The notes under the pieces: generated by a model | What the model was told of the DNA's origin: nothing | The model's input: the letters and a program-made list of their open reading frames with translations, nothing else | Databases searched by the model: none | Shown: piece by piece, positions 23,825 through 31,815 of the stretch | How positions within the stretch are numbered: position 1 is the stretch's first letter | Layout: each line of letters starts with the position of its first letter | Program-made: the position numbers and the translations under genes | Assembly (NCBI GenBank): GCA_945952415.1 | Contig: CAMFIF010000014.1 | Span: 1 to 64,000, forward strand | Direction of reading: 5' to 3' | DNA length: 64,000 nucleotides | Source of the DNA: an uncultured Rhizobium sp. | Lineage (GTDB): Bacteria > Pseudomonadota > Alphaproteobacteria > Rhizobiales > Rhizobiaceae

Positions 23825-25974
23825 AGGCCCTCCGTCTCCATCTGCCTCTGATCCTCGACCAGTTTGGCGGCCGCGGCCGCGAGACTTGAGCCATCCTGCA
23901 CGAAGACGGTGGGGAAGGGGATCTTGATGCCGTTTTCCTCGAAGGCCTTGCGGATTGCCAGATAGGCCTTGCGTCGCAGGGTGAACTGGTGGCCGGGCTT
24001 GGTCTTCATCTTGATGCGCAGCTCAATACCGTAATCGCCGAAGGCCTCGATGCCCTGCATCTTCATCGGCTCGATCACATAGGGCTGGAATTCCGGCTCT
24101 TCGGCCAGTTGCAGACCGATCTTCTTGATCAGCTTGCGGGCCTGTTCGACATCGGTTGCATAGTCGACATTGACCGAGAATTTTTCGATCACCCAATCCC
24201 GGCTCATGTTCTGCACCGCGCCCAGCTCGCCGAAGGGCACGGTGAAGATCGGTCCGCGATGGTGGCGCAGCCGGACCGAGCGCAGCGAGAAGCCCTCCAC
24301 CGTTCCCTTGTACTTGCTGGAGACGATATATTCGCCGATGCGGAAGGCATCGTCGAAGAGGTAGAAGATCCCGGCAATCACATCCTTGACCAGGGACTGA
24401 GCGCCAAAGCCGATGGCGACGCCGACCACGCCGGCGCCGGCAATGAGCGGCGCGATGTCGATGCCGAAGGAGGAGAGCATCATCAGCACCGCCACGACCG
24501 CGATCGCCGCAAACAGAATGTTCTGAATGATCGGCAGGAGGGTCAAGAGCCGGGCAGATTCGCTCACCGCTCCGCCTTCCTCCATTTCATGGCTCGGAGC
24601 GGCATCGCTGCCAACCCCCATCCGGCGGGCGATCAGCGCCTTGACAAAGGCCCAGACGAAATCGGCCGCCAGCAGGATCACGACCGCCTTGATGCCGCCA
24701 CGGAGGAGTTTTGCCAGCGTGGTGTCGTCGCCGGCCATCATGGCACTGTCGAGCTCCACCGCATGAGCCAGAAGGACGACGCCGAAAAGGATGATCAGAA
24801 TGCGCATGCCGCGTTCGATGACCGCAATCAGCAGCGGGCTCAATGGCGCCTCGCCGGTCTCGTTTTCCGCAGCCGGGGGCCGGAGGATGTATTTCACCGC
24901 CCGGTTGCTCGCTGCCAGCATCGCCGGCAGGAAAACAATCGAAAAGGCCAGCCAGAAGCCGATATAGGAACCGGACAGACGCAGCAGCCACAGCAGCAGG
25001 AAATAGGCGGTCAGCGACCAGCTGAGCGCCTTGTTGTTGGGCGTCTCGCCGGCCGGGCGGGTCCAGACTGCCGCAATCAGCAGGGCGGCCAGTACGGTAT
25101 CGAGGGGGACGGCCAGAACTTCTATGGAAATGGCCGAAAAACCCGCCGCCTGCAGCAGCGTGAAGCTTGCGGCCACGAAAGCCACCCAGACGGAAATCAG
25201 CGCCGTCCAGCGATACCAGTGGTTCGACCGGGCCTCGTCCATGGGCAGAATCCGATAGGCCCGCGCCTCATCGAGCCGCATGAAACCCGGCAGAAGCAGG
25301 CTTCTGAAGGTAACGAGCGCCGCACGCGCCGCCGTCGCCGCCATGAGATAGGTGAGGATGACCTCCTGTAGCACGGGCGGCCATTCGAAAAGCAGGAAGA
25401 AGCCGATGCTGCCGAGCGCAAAGGCCGCGAGCATCAGCCCGCCATAGAGGATGCGGGCAAAGAGGGCGATCGCCCGGCTCCTTTGCCCGTGCGGGGATTG
25501 ATTGAGCATCCACTGCCGGAAGCCACGGGTCATGCGATGGGCGAGCCAGTCCAGCGCATAGCCGCAGCCGATGAAACCCGCGACGAGCAGGACGACGTAA
25601 AGTGCGCCCTTTTCCTGCAATTCGGTGCGCAGCATGCCTGTCGCATGCATGAATTCGGCGCCGAGCCCCGGCACAGCCGCGGCGAGGAGGCGCACATGGT
25701 TGCGGAAACTGTCGAGCAGCGCCGAAATGCCCGACTTCTGCATGCCCGGTGCCGCCCCGCCCGTTTCCGGCGTCTCGACGGGTAGAGCCTTGGCCTTTTC
25801 GGCAATCAGCGCCCGCAGGGCGGGATCGTCCAGCAGGCGGGACAGCTGGCCGAGCTTTTCCTCAAGCGCGGCGTCGGCAGAGGCCGGTTGTGCGGTTTCG
25901 GCCCTTGCCGCGACCGGCAGGACATACAGCAAGGCCAGGAAAAGAATGCCCGAAAACCAACCCGCCCGTTTCAT
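23809..25974 (-). CDS. Large MscS-family mechanosensitive channel
   Basis: 721 residues. Signal peptide (FSGILFLALLYVLPVAARAE), a periplasmic segment, several membrane helices, then the MscS core near residues 515-545 with the pore-lining Gly/Ala-rich helix GAGVVGVAIGFGAQSLVKDVIAGIFYLFDDAFRIGEYI, followed by the beta domain (VEGFSLRSVRLRHHRGPIFTVPFG) and the C-terminal alpha/beta domain. The long N-terminus places it with multi-helix MscS relatives such as YbdG/MscM-type channels rather than the 286-residue MscS. It releases solutes on osmotic downshock. AGAGGGGGC precedes the ATG at 25974. Confidence 0.9.
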   Translation of the reverse strand: MKRAGWFSGILFLALLYVLPVAARAETAQPASADAALEEKLGQLSRLLDDPALRALIAEKAKALPVETPETGGAAPGMQKSGISALLDSFRNHVRLLAAAVPGLGAEFMHATGMLRTELQEKGALYVVLLVAGFIGCGYALDWLAHRMTRGFRQWMLNQSPHGQRSRAIALFARILYGGLMLAAFALGSIGFFLLFEWPPVLQEVILTYLMAATAARAALVTFRSLLLPGFMRLDEARAYRILPMDEARSNHWYRWTALISVWVAFVAASFTLLQAAGFSAISIEVLAVPLDTVLAALLIAAVWTRPAGETPNNKALSWSLTAYFLLLWLLRLSGSYIGFWLAFSIVFLPAMLAASNRAVKYILRPPAAENETGEAPLSPLLIAVIERGMRILIILFGVVLLAHAVELDSAMMAGDDTTLAKLLRGGIKAVVILLAADFVWAFVKALIARRMGVGSDAAPSHEMEEGGAVSESARLLTLLPIIQNILFAAIAVVAVLMMLSSFGIDIAPLIAGAGVVGVAIGFGAQSLVKDVIAGIFYLFDDAFRIGEYIVSSKYKGTVEGFSLRSVRLRHHRGPIFTVPFGELGAVQNMSRDWVIEKFSVNVDYATDVEQARKLIKKIGLQLAEEPEFQPYVIEPMKMQGIEAFGDYGIELRIKMKTKPGHQFTLRRKAYLAIRKAFEENGIKIPFPTVFVQDGSSLAAAAAKLVEDQRQMETEGLQPKV

Positions 25975-26180
25975 TTCGCCCCCTCTTCGCGTCCATCATC
26001 GGTCGCGCTGAAATAGATATATTAAACATCAATCAAGAATCAGAGCCGCCCGCAAGGTCCAGCATGAGGCGGCTTCACATTTTTACGCCGGGCGAAATCC
26101 TGAAATCCGCCGGTTTGACAGGCCGCTCCGGCCGCCGCTAGAGCTTTGCGATCCGCAACGCGATCTCGGGATGTCCTGTC

Positions 26181-27098
26181 ATGATGCTCCTTGCCAATTC
26201 CGAAGCCTGGCCCGGCTTTTCCCGCAGCATCGAATGCCTGAACGGTGGTATGGCGGGTGTCGATGCGCTGGTGGAAGGGATCGGCGCGGTCGAACGGGAG
26301 GCAAAGGTTCGAAGCGTCGGCTATGGTGGCTGGCCGAACATGATCGGGCGCATGGAATGCGATGCCGCTGTCATGGATGGCACGACGCGGGAGATTGGCG
26401 CGGTCGGTGCCGTGCCGGATACGCTGCCCGTTGCCCGCCTCGCGCGGGAGGTGATGCGGCGCCTTCCGCATGTCATGGTGACGGGGGAGGGTGCGCGGCG
26501 ACTGGCGAGCGAGCTTGGCTTTCCGCTGGACGAGGTGCTCCATCCCGACAGCAAGCGGGTGTGGTGGGAGCGGCTTGAAAAGGAGCTTTCCGCCGAGGCG
26601 CTCGCCGCTTTTCCCGATATTCCCCTTGTGCCGCTCAGCCATGCGATAACCGATCCGGAACGGGTGCGCGATACGACCGTGTTCCTCGCCAAGGATGCAC
26701 AAGACGGCCTTTCGGCGGTTACCTCGACCTCCGGCTGGGCCTGGAAATATCCGGGCCGGCTCGGCGATTCCCCCATTCCGGGCGCGGGATATTATGCCGA
26801 CAGCCGGTTCGGGGCGGCGGCCTGCACCCATACGGGCGAAATGACCATGCGCTGCGGCACGGCCCGCACCATCGTTCTGGCACTGCGCCTCGGACACACG
26901 CTGGAAGCGGCGGTCGATCTCGCGGTGACCGAGCTTCGCGAACTTCAGGCAGGCTTCATCGGCGGCGTGGTGATTCATGCGGTGGATGCAGGCGAACGGC
27001 ATCGGGTCGTCAGCATCAATTGCGACGGGCCGATCTATTACTGGTACTGGAAGGACGGAATGGCCGATCCAGAAAAGCGCGTGGCCGAAGCCCTCTGA
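26181..27098 (+). CDS. Asparaginase/isoaspartyl peptidase-family Ntn hydrolase (aspartylglucosaminidase type)
   Basis: 305 residues. The region KDAQDGLSAVTSTSGWAWKYPGRLGDSPIPGAGYYAD matches the cleavage and active site of N4-(beta-N-acetylglucosaminyl)-L-asparaginases: the Thr of SAVTSTSG would become the N-terminal nucleophile after autocleavage, and GRLGDSPIPGAGYYAD binds substrate. SVGYGGWPNMIGRMECDAAVMDG near the N-terminus is also typical. It could cleave GlcNAc-Asn or isoaspartyl/asparagine bonds. It is cytoplasmic, as no signal peptide is seen. Stands alone between MscS and the convergent DoxX gene. Confidence 0.87.
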   Translation: MMLLANSEAWPGFSRSIECLNGGMAGVDALVEGIGAVEREAKVRSVGYGGWPNMIGRMECDAAVMDGTTREIGAVGAVPDTLPVARLAREVMRRLPHVMVTGEGARRLASELGFPLDEVLHPDSKRVWWERLEKELSAEALAAFPDIPLVPLSHAITDPERVRDTTVFLAKDAQDGLSAVTSTSGWAWKYPGRLGDSPIPGAGYYADSRFGAAACTHTGEMTMRCGTARTIVLALRLGHTLEAAVDLAVTELRELQAGFIGGVVIHAVDAGERHRVVSINCDGPIYYWYWKDGMADPEKRVAEAL

Positions 27099-27110
27099 TC
27101 CAGCCATTGC

Positions 27111-27572
27111 CTAGCCTGCCCGGGCCGGCCCCCACAAGACGTGGTCGAGCGACAGGCGTCCCGCACCCTTTGCAATCAGGATCAGCAGGCAGGCGGCCCA
27201 GGTGCCGTGCGTCGGCCAGGCATCGGGATAGACGAAGATCTCGATGACAAGCGTCATGCCGAGAAGGGCAAGGGCCGAAAGCCGCGTCATGAGCCCGAGC
27301 ACCAGAAGAACCGGGAAAAGATGTTCGGCCAGCGCCGCCATATGGGCGGCAAGCCAGGGATCGATGAATGGCAGCTTGTACTCGTTTTCGAAGAGATAGA
27401 CCGCACTGTCGCTGACATGCCAGCCCTCAAGCTTGGTCTGTCCCGATCGCCAGAAGACCCCGCCTATCGAGAGGCGCGCCACCAGCGCGATGAGATCGTG
27501 GGGAATGGCGGAGAGAAAGCGCCTGGCCTCTTCCAGATGGGAGGGGAGGCGGAACGAAGCGGCGTTCGGCAT
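27111..27572 (-). CDS. DoxX-family membrane protein of the bufferin operon (BufD-like)
   Basis: 153 residues, about four membrane helices. DoxX features: LIALVARLSIGGVFWRSGQTKLEGW, AHMAALAEHLFPVLLVLGLMTRLSALALLGMTLVIE. It starts 3 bases after the DUF2063 stop, so it is the last gene of the operon. DoxX-type proteins are standard members of bufferin (DUF2282/DUF692/DUF2063) operons; their precise role is not settled. Confidence 0.87.
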   Translation of the reverse strand: MPNAASFRLPSHLEEARRFLSAIPHDLIALVARLSIGGVFWRSGQTKLEGWHVSDSAVYLFENEYKLPFIDPWLAAHMAALAEHLFPVLLVLGLMTRLSALALLGMTLVIEIFVYPDAWPTHGTWAACLLILIAKGAGRLSLDHVLWGPARAG

Positions 27573-27575
27573 GGA

Positions 27576-28355
27576 TCATGTCTCCTCGGCGACGGCGCTA
27601 AAGGCGCCGGACTGGATCATCAGGGTGAAGGCAAGCGTCAGATCGAAGAGCGGCGTTTCCGCATGGGCTGCCTCTGCGGCCCAGCCGATCGACTGCCCCT
27701 CCTCAAGGGCCTCGAAGAAGCGGGCAGCGCCCGGCGGCAGGGGCCGAAGCTCGACCCGCATCTGGGGGCGCGTCACCAGCATGTCCTCCCCTCCGCCAAG
27801 TTCTAAGGGGGCCGGTTCGCTGTCACCCGTATTGCGTTCCCAGATGGTCAGCACCGGATAGGGCGAGCGCAGGATGGCGAGGGCGGGATGGGACACGAGG
27901 CGGACAAGGGCAAGCCGTTCCGAATCGAGCGCGGCCAGGGTTTCCGGCTGGACAGGAGCCGCATCGGCTGCGTGATAGGCATGGCTGCGGGCCGCCTCCA
28001 GCCGCGCGACATCGGCGAGATAGGGTACGGTCGCGGCGGGTTCGAATGTTTCGATAAAGGCCGGAAGCGCGTCACCCCATTCCATCAGAACAGGAGACCG
28101 GGGCGGATGGCTCAGGAGGAAGGCTTCCGCAAGGGCTGAGAAAAAGGCGCGTCCCACCAGCTTTTCCGTGACCGGAAAGCGGCTTGCCAGGGCACCGATC
28201 AGGCCCTCCCGGACATTGTTGCGGTAGACGCCGAAGCGGCGCTCCACGGACCCGCCGTTCCAGGCGCCAAGGCCCGGAGGCACCGTCTCCGGTGCGCCGA
28301 CGACGGCCGCAGCGAAGCGCCCGATGCTTTGGGTGGCGGAGGGTTTCCTGCTCAT
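27576..28355 (-). CDS. DUF2063 protein, BufC/HvfC-type partner of the DUF692 enzyme
   Basis: 259 residues. N-terminal domain with the family pattern [26 protein letters not shown], then [24 protein letters not shown] and [13 protein letters not shown], characteristic of DUF2063 (HvfC/BufC). The C-terminal half is a beta-rich domain. These proteins act as recognition partners that bring the precursor peptide to the DUF692 iron enzyme. Start overlaps the DUF692 stop (ATGA at 28352-28355), indicating coupled synthesis. Confidence 0.88.
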   Translation of the reverse strand: MSRKPSATQSIGRFAAAVVGAPETVPPGLGAWNGGSVERRFGVYRNNVREGLIGALASRFPVTEKLVGRAFFSALAEAFLLSHPPRSPVLMEWGDALPAFIETFEPAATVPYLADVARLEAARSHAYHAADAAPVQPETLAALDSERLALVRLVSHPALAILRSPYPVLTIWERNTGDSEPAPLELGGGEDMLVTRPQMRVELRPLPPGAARFFEALEEGQSIGWAAEAAHAETPLFDLTLAFTLMIQSGAFSAVAEET

Positions 28356-29215
28356 GCGGCGTCCGGTGTGTAACGGGCGGAGAGGATGGTTTCGGCGGCC
28401 TCCGCCTCCCTCAGGAGCACGGGCCAGGCCGGCACGTCATTGTCCCATTCGACGAGGCTCGGGAGCGGTCCACGCCGGGCAATGACCGTTTCGAAAAGAG
28501 CCCAGACCGGGTCTTTCACCGCTCGGTCATGGCTGTCGATCAGAAGGGGCGCGCCCAGATCATCGGTCGTTTCGGCATGGCCGCCGAGATGGATCTCTCC
28601 CACCGCAGCCAGCGGAAAGCGGTCTAAATAGGCGGCGGGATCGAGGCGATGATTGGTGGCTGAGACGAAGACATTGTTGACGTCGAGCAGCAGACCGCAG
28701 CCGGTGCGACGGGCGATCAGGGCCAGGAATTCCGTTTCCTCAATCGTGCTTTCCTCGAAGAGCAGGTAGGTGGCGGGGTTTTCGAGCAGCATGCGCCGGC
28801 CAAGCCGCTCCTGCACCCGGTCGACATGCTCGACCACGCGGTCAAGCGTCTCCTCGGTATAGGGCAGCGGCAGGAGATCGTTATAGTAGGTGCCTTCATG
28901 GCTCGACCAGGCGAGATGCTCGGAAAAGCTTTCCGGCTCGTAGCGGTCGCAAAGCGCCTTCAGGCGGTCGAGATGGATTTCGTCGAGCGGCTCGGGCGAT
29001 CCGATCGACAGACCGACGCCATGGATCGAGAGCGCATAATCCTGTCTGAGGCGGGAGAGCCGGGCATGGGGCGGGCCACCCTTTCCCATGTAGTTTTCCG
29101 CGTGGATTTCGAAGAAGCCAAGGGGCTGGACGGCTTCGATGATCGCATCGAAATGTTCGGGCTTGAAGCCGACACCCGATCGGGCCGGCAATCTGCTGGG
29201 CTTCAGGGCCTGCAT
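28352..29215 (-). CDS. DUF692 multinuclear iron RiPP-modifying enzyme (BufB-like)
   Basis: 287 residues, TIM-barrel DUF692 family (relatives: MbnB, TglH, BufB, HvfB). Conserved metal-ligand segments are visible: [56 protein letters not shown] and [10 protein letters not shown]. Such enzymes use a di- or tri-iron centre to oxidise cysteines of a precursor; BufB enzymes make thiooxazole-type groups that bind copper. ATG at 29215 has AGAGGA upstream. The adjacent precursor, DUF2063 and DoxX genes define the bufferin layout. Confidence 0.9.
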   Translation of the reverse strand: MQALKPSRLPARSGVGFKPEHFDAIIEAVQPLGFFEIHAENYMGKGGPPHARLSRLRQDYALSIHGVGLSIGSPEPLDEIHLDRLKALCDRYEPESFSEHLAWSSHEGTYYNDLLPLPYTEETLDRVVEHVDRVQERLGRRMLLENPATYLLFEESTIEETEFLALIARRTGCGLLLDVNNVFVSATNHRLDPAAYLDRFPLAAVGEIHLGGHAETTDDLGAPLLIDSHDRAVKDPVWALFETVIARRGPLPSLVEWDNDVPAWPVLLREAEAAETILSARYTPDAA

Positions 29216-29250
29216 GGGCTTTCCTCTGGTCAGTCACGGGGCGGAGGAGG

Positions 29251-29270
29251 GATGGCGCTTTCGCGCCATC
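29251..29270 (-). other. Intercistronic hairpin between precursor and enzyme genes
   Basis: Perfect 8-bp stem GATGGCGC/GCGCCATC. On the transcribed (minus) strand the loop is GAAA, a GNRA tetraloop. No T tract follows. It sits 13 bases after the precursor stop and 36 bases before the DUF692 start. Probably stabilises the upstream part of the message so that precursor outnumbers enzyme; this role is inferred. Confidence 0.7.
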
Positions 29271-29282
29271 GCCGGGTAAACC

Positions 29283-29570
29283 TCAGACGGGCGCGGGACC
29301 CTGGGTCAGCGAACCATGGCCCTCGGGCGTCTTGATCGTTTCGCAGGTGCCAGCCGGCACAAGCTTGAAGACGTTCTTCTGGTAGTCCATCTTGGACGTA
29401 CCGGCGCAGGTGGTGCCGGCGCCGGCGGCGCAGTCGTTCTGGCCCTTGAGCGCGATGCCGTAGCACTTTTCCTTGCTGTCTTCGGCCATGGCCGAGGTTG
29501 CCGAAACGGCGGCGAGCGCCGAGGCGAGGGAACCGGCCAGGGCCAGCGTCGCAATATGCTTGTTCTTCAT
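29283..29570 (-). CDS. Bufferin-type RiPP precursor (DUF2282, BufA1-like)
   Basis: 95 residues from the ATG at 29570. That start is chosen because GGGAG lies 6 bases upstream; an in-frame ATG at 29576 abuts the GGGAG and is too close. A Sec signal peptide ([25 protein letters not shown]) is followed by a core with four cysteines: [28 protein letters not shown] and PAGTCETI. This is the DUF2282 pattern of BufA1 bufferins, periplasmic peptides whose cysteines are modified by the DUF692 enzyme and which sequester copper. First gene of the operon. Confidence 0.9.
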   Translation of the reverse strand: MKNKHIATLALAGSLASALAAVSATSAMAEDSKEKCYGIALKGQNDCAAGAGTTCAGTSKMDYQKNVFKLVPAGTCETIKTPEGHGSLTQGPAPV

Positions 29571-29618
29571 GTTCATCTCCCTTCACAATGGGCAGACCAC
29601 TCGGGTCCTGCACAAAGG

Positions 29619-29647
29619 CTTACGGATCGGCGGGTGCGATCGTTACA
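29619..29647 (-). promoter_or_regulatory. ECF-sigma-like promoter of the bufferin operon
   Basis: On the minus strand TGTAACG (29641-29647), exactly 16 bases, then CGTAAG (29619-29624). The precursor ATG is about 48 bases downstream. This resembles ECF promoters of the TGTAACC-N16-CGAA kind reported for Caulobacter sigma-F, which controls DUF2282/DUF692 operons there. No ECF sigma gene is in the window. Confidence 0.55.
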
Positions 29648-29722
29648 GCGTCATGATCACGAAAGCGTGAGAGGGACACAATCCTCGCAAGCAGGGGAAT
29701 GGAAAGGCGCAGGCGCGCCTGT

Positions 29723-31453
29723 CTAGACGCCGATGCAGACGCGGTTCCTGCCATCGCCCTTGGCACGGTAAAGGGCGGCATCGGCACGGCGGACCAGATC
29801 TTCGAAACTGTCGTTGCGATGGGAGGCGATTCCGAAGCTTGCGGTTACCGGGGGCAGGATCGCCCCGTCATAGGGCACAGGCATGAGGGAAATGCCTTCC
29901 CTGAGCCGTTCGCAAAGGGCGGCGGATGCTGCAAGCTCTTCGCGGTGGAGGATCGCGAATTCCTCTCCGCCGAATCGTGCGGCGGCGTGGTCGTTGCCCA
30001 GTTCACGGCGCAGGAGATCGCCGATCTGGCGGATCACATTGTCGCCGGCGGGATGGCCGAAGCGGTCATTGATGCTCTTGAAGTGGTCGATGTCGATCAG
30101 GATCAGGCAGGCGCCGTTGAGCGCCTGGTGGGAGCGGACGAGGCGCTCGAAGGCCGCGCGGTTCAGAAGGCCGGTCATGCCATCGGTATCGGCTTCCGTC
30201 TTCAGCCGGCTGACCAGCGCCGACCATTCTCGCATGCGCTCGCCGAGGATGACCAGCGAATCCTGCAGGCGCCGCATTTCGGCTCCCCGCCAGGGGCGGG
30301 CCGGCGGGGTTGGCGGCTTGCCCTCGGCCAGATCGATGACCATGGAGCCCGCATGCAGAAGCGGCCCGAAGAGGAAAATCTGTACCGAGGCGGCGATGCC
30401 GATCAGGAATACCGTCACGATCAGTGTTCCCGAGAGAACGGCGATCAGCATGTAACGGGCCTGCTTTTCCTTGTGGTAGAGCTCCGAAATGGCCGCAGAG
30501 AGAAAGGCGGAGCGCACCTCCTCGACCGGGCGGATCGTGGGCACATAATCCCGCGAGAGCTCCGCTGCCGTCTGGCTGTAGCGCGCTGCACCCGACCCTT
30601 CCTCGATAGCCCGGTCAACGATCCGTAGGCCCTGCCTAAAGAAAAGCTGCTCGAAGATAGTCTTCTTGTCCAGGATCGCCCGGTCATTCGGATAGGCGGC
30701 GATCGAGAGATCGAGCAGACGCAAGAGTTCCACCACCCGCCCGCGGGTGATGCGGCTTTCGATCTGGTTCTTGAGCGGCATCGTCTGGCGCACGACGATG
30801 GGGGCGATCACATGGGAGGCAATGCGGCCGGTATAATCGCGCAGCTCGCTGAGGATCTGCCCACCGATGACAGGGGTGGCAAGATCCGGATCCTCGGCAA
30901 TCAGCGATCCGCTCAGCCAGCGCAGGCAGTCATCCATCATGTTGGAGGCCGAGATCATGTCCTCTATGGCCGACTGGATATCGTCATAGGTCCGCGCTTC
31001 AGGTGCCTTCGCAATGGCGCTGTCCACCTGCCTTCGCGCCTTTGCCACCTGATCTTCAAGGCTGGACAGCAGACCTTCCGGGATGGCGTGGTCCTTTTCC
31101 CCATCCGGCGGGTTGCGGATGGCGAGAAGGCCGGCATCGGTCTTCTGCCGGGCCTGTACCAACCACTCCATCTGGGCGGAAAGGCCGGGAAGGCTTTCGC
31201 CCATGGCGGAATTTGCCGGGCCGCGCTCTGCCGCAAGCGCCGTTGCCGCATCGAGCACGACGCGGAAATATTCAATATCCTCGACATTGCGCCGGCTGCG
31301 TTCATAGCGCTCGTAGAAATAGAAGAGCACGGCCGCGGAAAGCATCAGCGTGCAGAGCGTCATCAGAAGCGCAGAGGTCCAGAGCTGCCGGACGATCGTA
31401 TGGTCACGCCGCCGCGCCTTCTGCGGTTCCGGGTGGCGGGGGTTCAGGAGCAT
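29723..31453 (-). CDS. Membrane diguanylate cyclase (GGDEF domain)
   Basis: 576 residues. An N-terminal helix (LWTSALLMTLCTLMLSAAVLFYFY), a long periplasmic helical sensor region (residues ~60-330), a second helix (YMLIAVLSGTLIVTVFLIGIAASVQIFLFG), then the GGDEF domain: DTDGMTGLLNRAAFERLV, LILIDIDHFKSINDRFGHPAGD and ARFGGEEFA near residue 492. The active-site motif is intact, so it should make c-di-GMP. The RxxD inhibitory site expected just upstream of GGEEF is absent (LGNDHAAARF). The periplasmic ligand is unknown. c-di-GMP commonly controls exopolysaccharide, but a link to the cluster in this window is only inference. Confidence 0.92.
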   Translation of the reverse strand: MLLNPRHPEPQKARRRDHTIVRQLWTSALLMTLCTLMLSAAVLFYFYERYERSRRNVEDIEYFRVVLDAATALAAERGPANSAMGESLPGLSAQMEWLVQARQKTDAGLLAIRNPPDGEKDHAIPEGLLSSLEDQVAKARRQVDSAIAKAPEARTYDDIQSAIEDMISASNMMDDCLRWLSGSLIAEDPDLATPVIGGQILSELRDYTGRIASHVIAPIVVRQTMPLKNQIESRITRGRVVELLRLLDLSIAAYPNDRAILDKKTIFEQLFFRQGLRIVDRAIEEGSGAARYSQTAAELSRDYVPTIRPVEEVRSAFLSAAISELYHKEKQARYMLIAVLSGTLIVTVFLIGIAASVQIFLFGPLLHAGSMVIDLAEGKPPTPPARPWRGAEMRRLQDSLVILGERMREWSALVSRLKTEADTDGMTGLLNRAAFERLVRSHQALNGACLILIDIDHFKSINDRFGHPAGDNVIRQIGDLLRRELGNDHAAARFGGEEFAILHREELAASAALCERLREGISLMPVPYDGAILPPVTASFGIASHRNDSFEDLVRRADAALYRAKGDGRNRVCIGV

Positions 31454-31815
31454 TGCTTCACCCCGGAGCTGTCTTTCCCCTCCGTTGCCGGGTCAGGAGA
31501 TGGATGTCTGGCCGAGTTCAATGTATGAAGAATCCTCATTTTCTTTATAGTTATAAATTATAATTGAGTGACCACAATCCCTATATCGGCAATTGTTCGG
31601 TCCGGCGCTGCTATCGGACGCCCTCTCTTCCGCACGCCGCATCCCGGGATTGCTGAATTTGCCGGCCGAGGGGACAAAAAAGCCTGATTCTGGCAGGAGA
31701 GAGGCAGGAGGAGATTTCGGCCATTGTCTGCAAGACTTCTGAATGGCTTTATCGGATCGAATGGAATCAGCCGATGGCTTCTTCCCCCGTGGACCCGACC
31801 TGACAGCGAGTCACC
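31454..31815. promoter_or_regulatory. Divergent intergenic region between cyclase and alcohol dehydrogenase genes
   Basis: 362 bases without a convincing gene. It should contain promoters for both divergent genes. A marked AT-rich patch at about 31530-31570 includes the symmetric TTATAA-A-TTATAA, and the remainder is moderately GC-rich with no clear coding pattern. No terminator or operator could be assigned with confidence. Confidence 0.5.
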
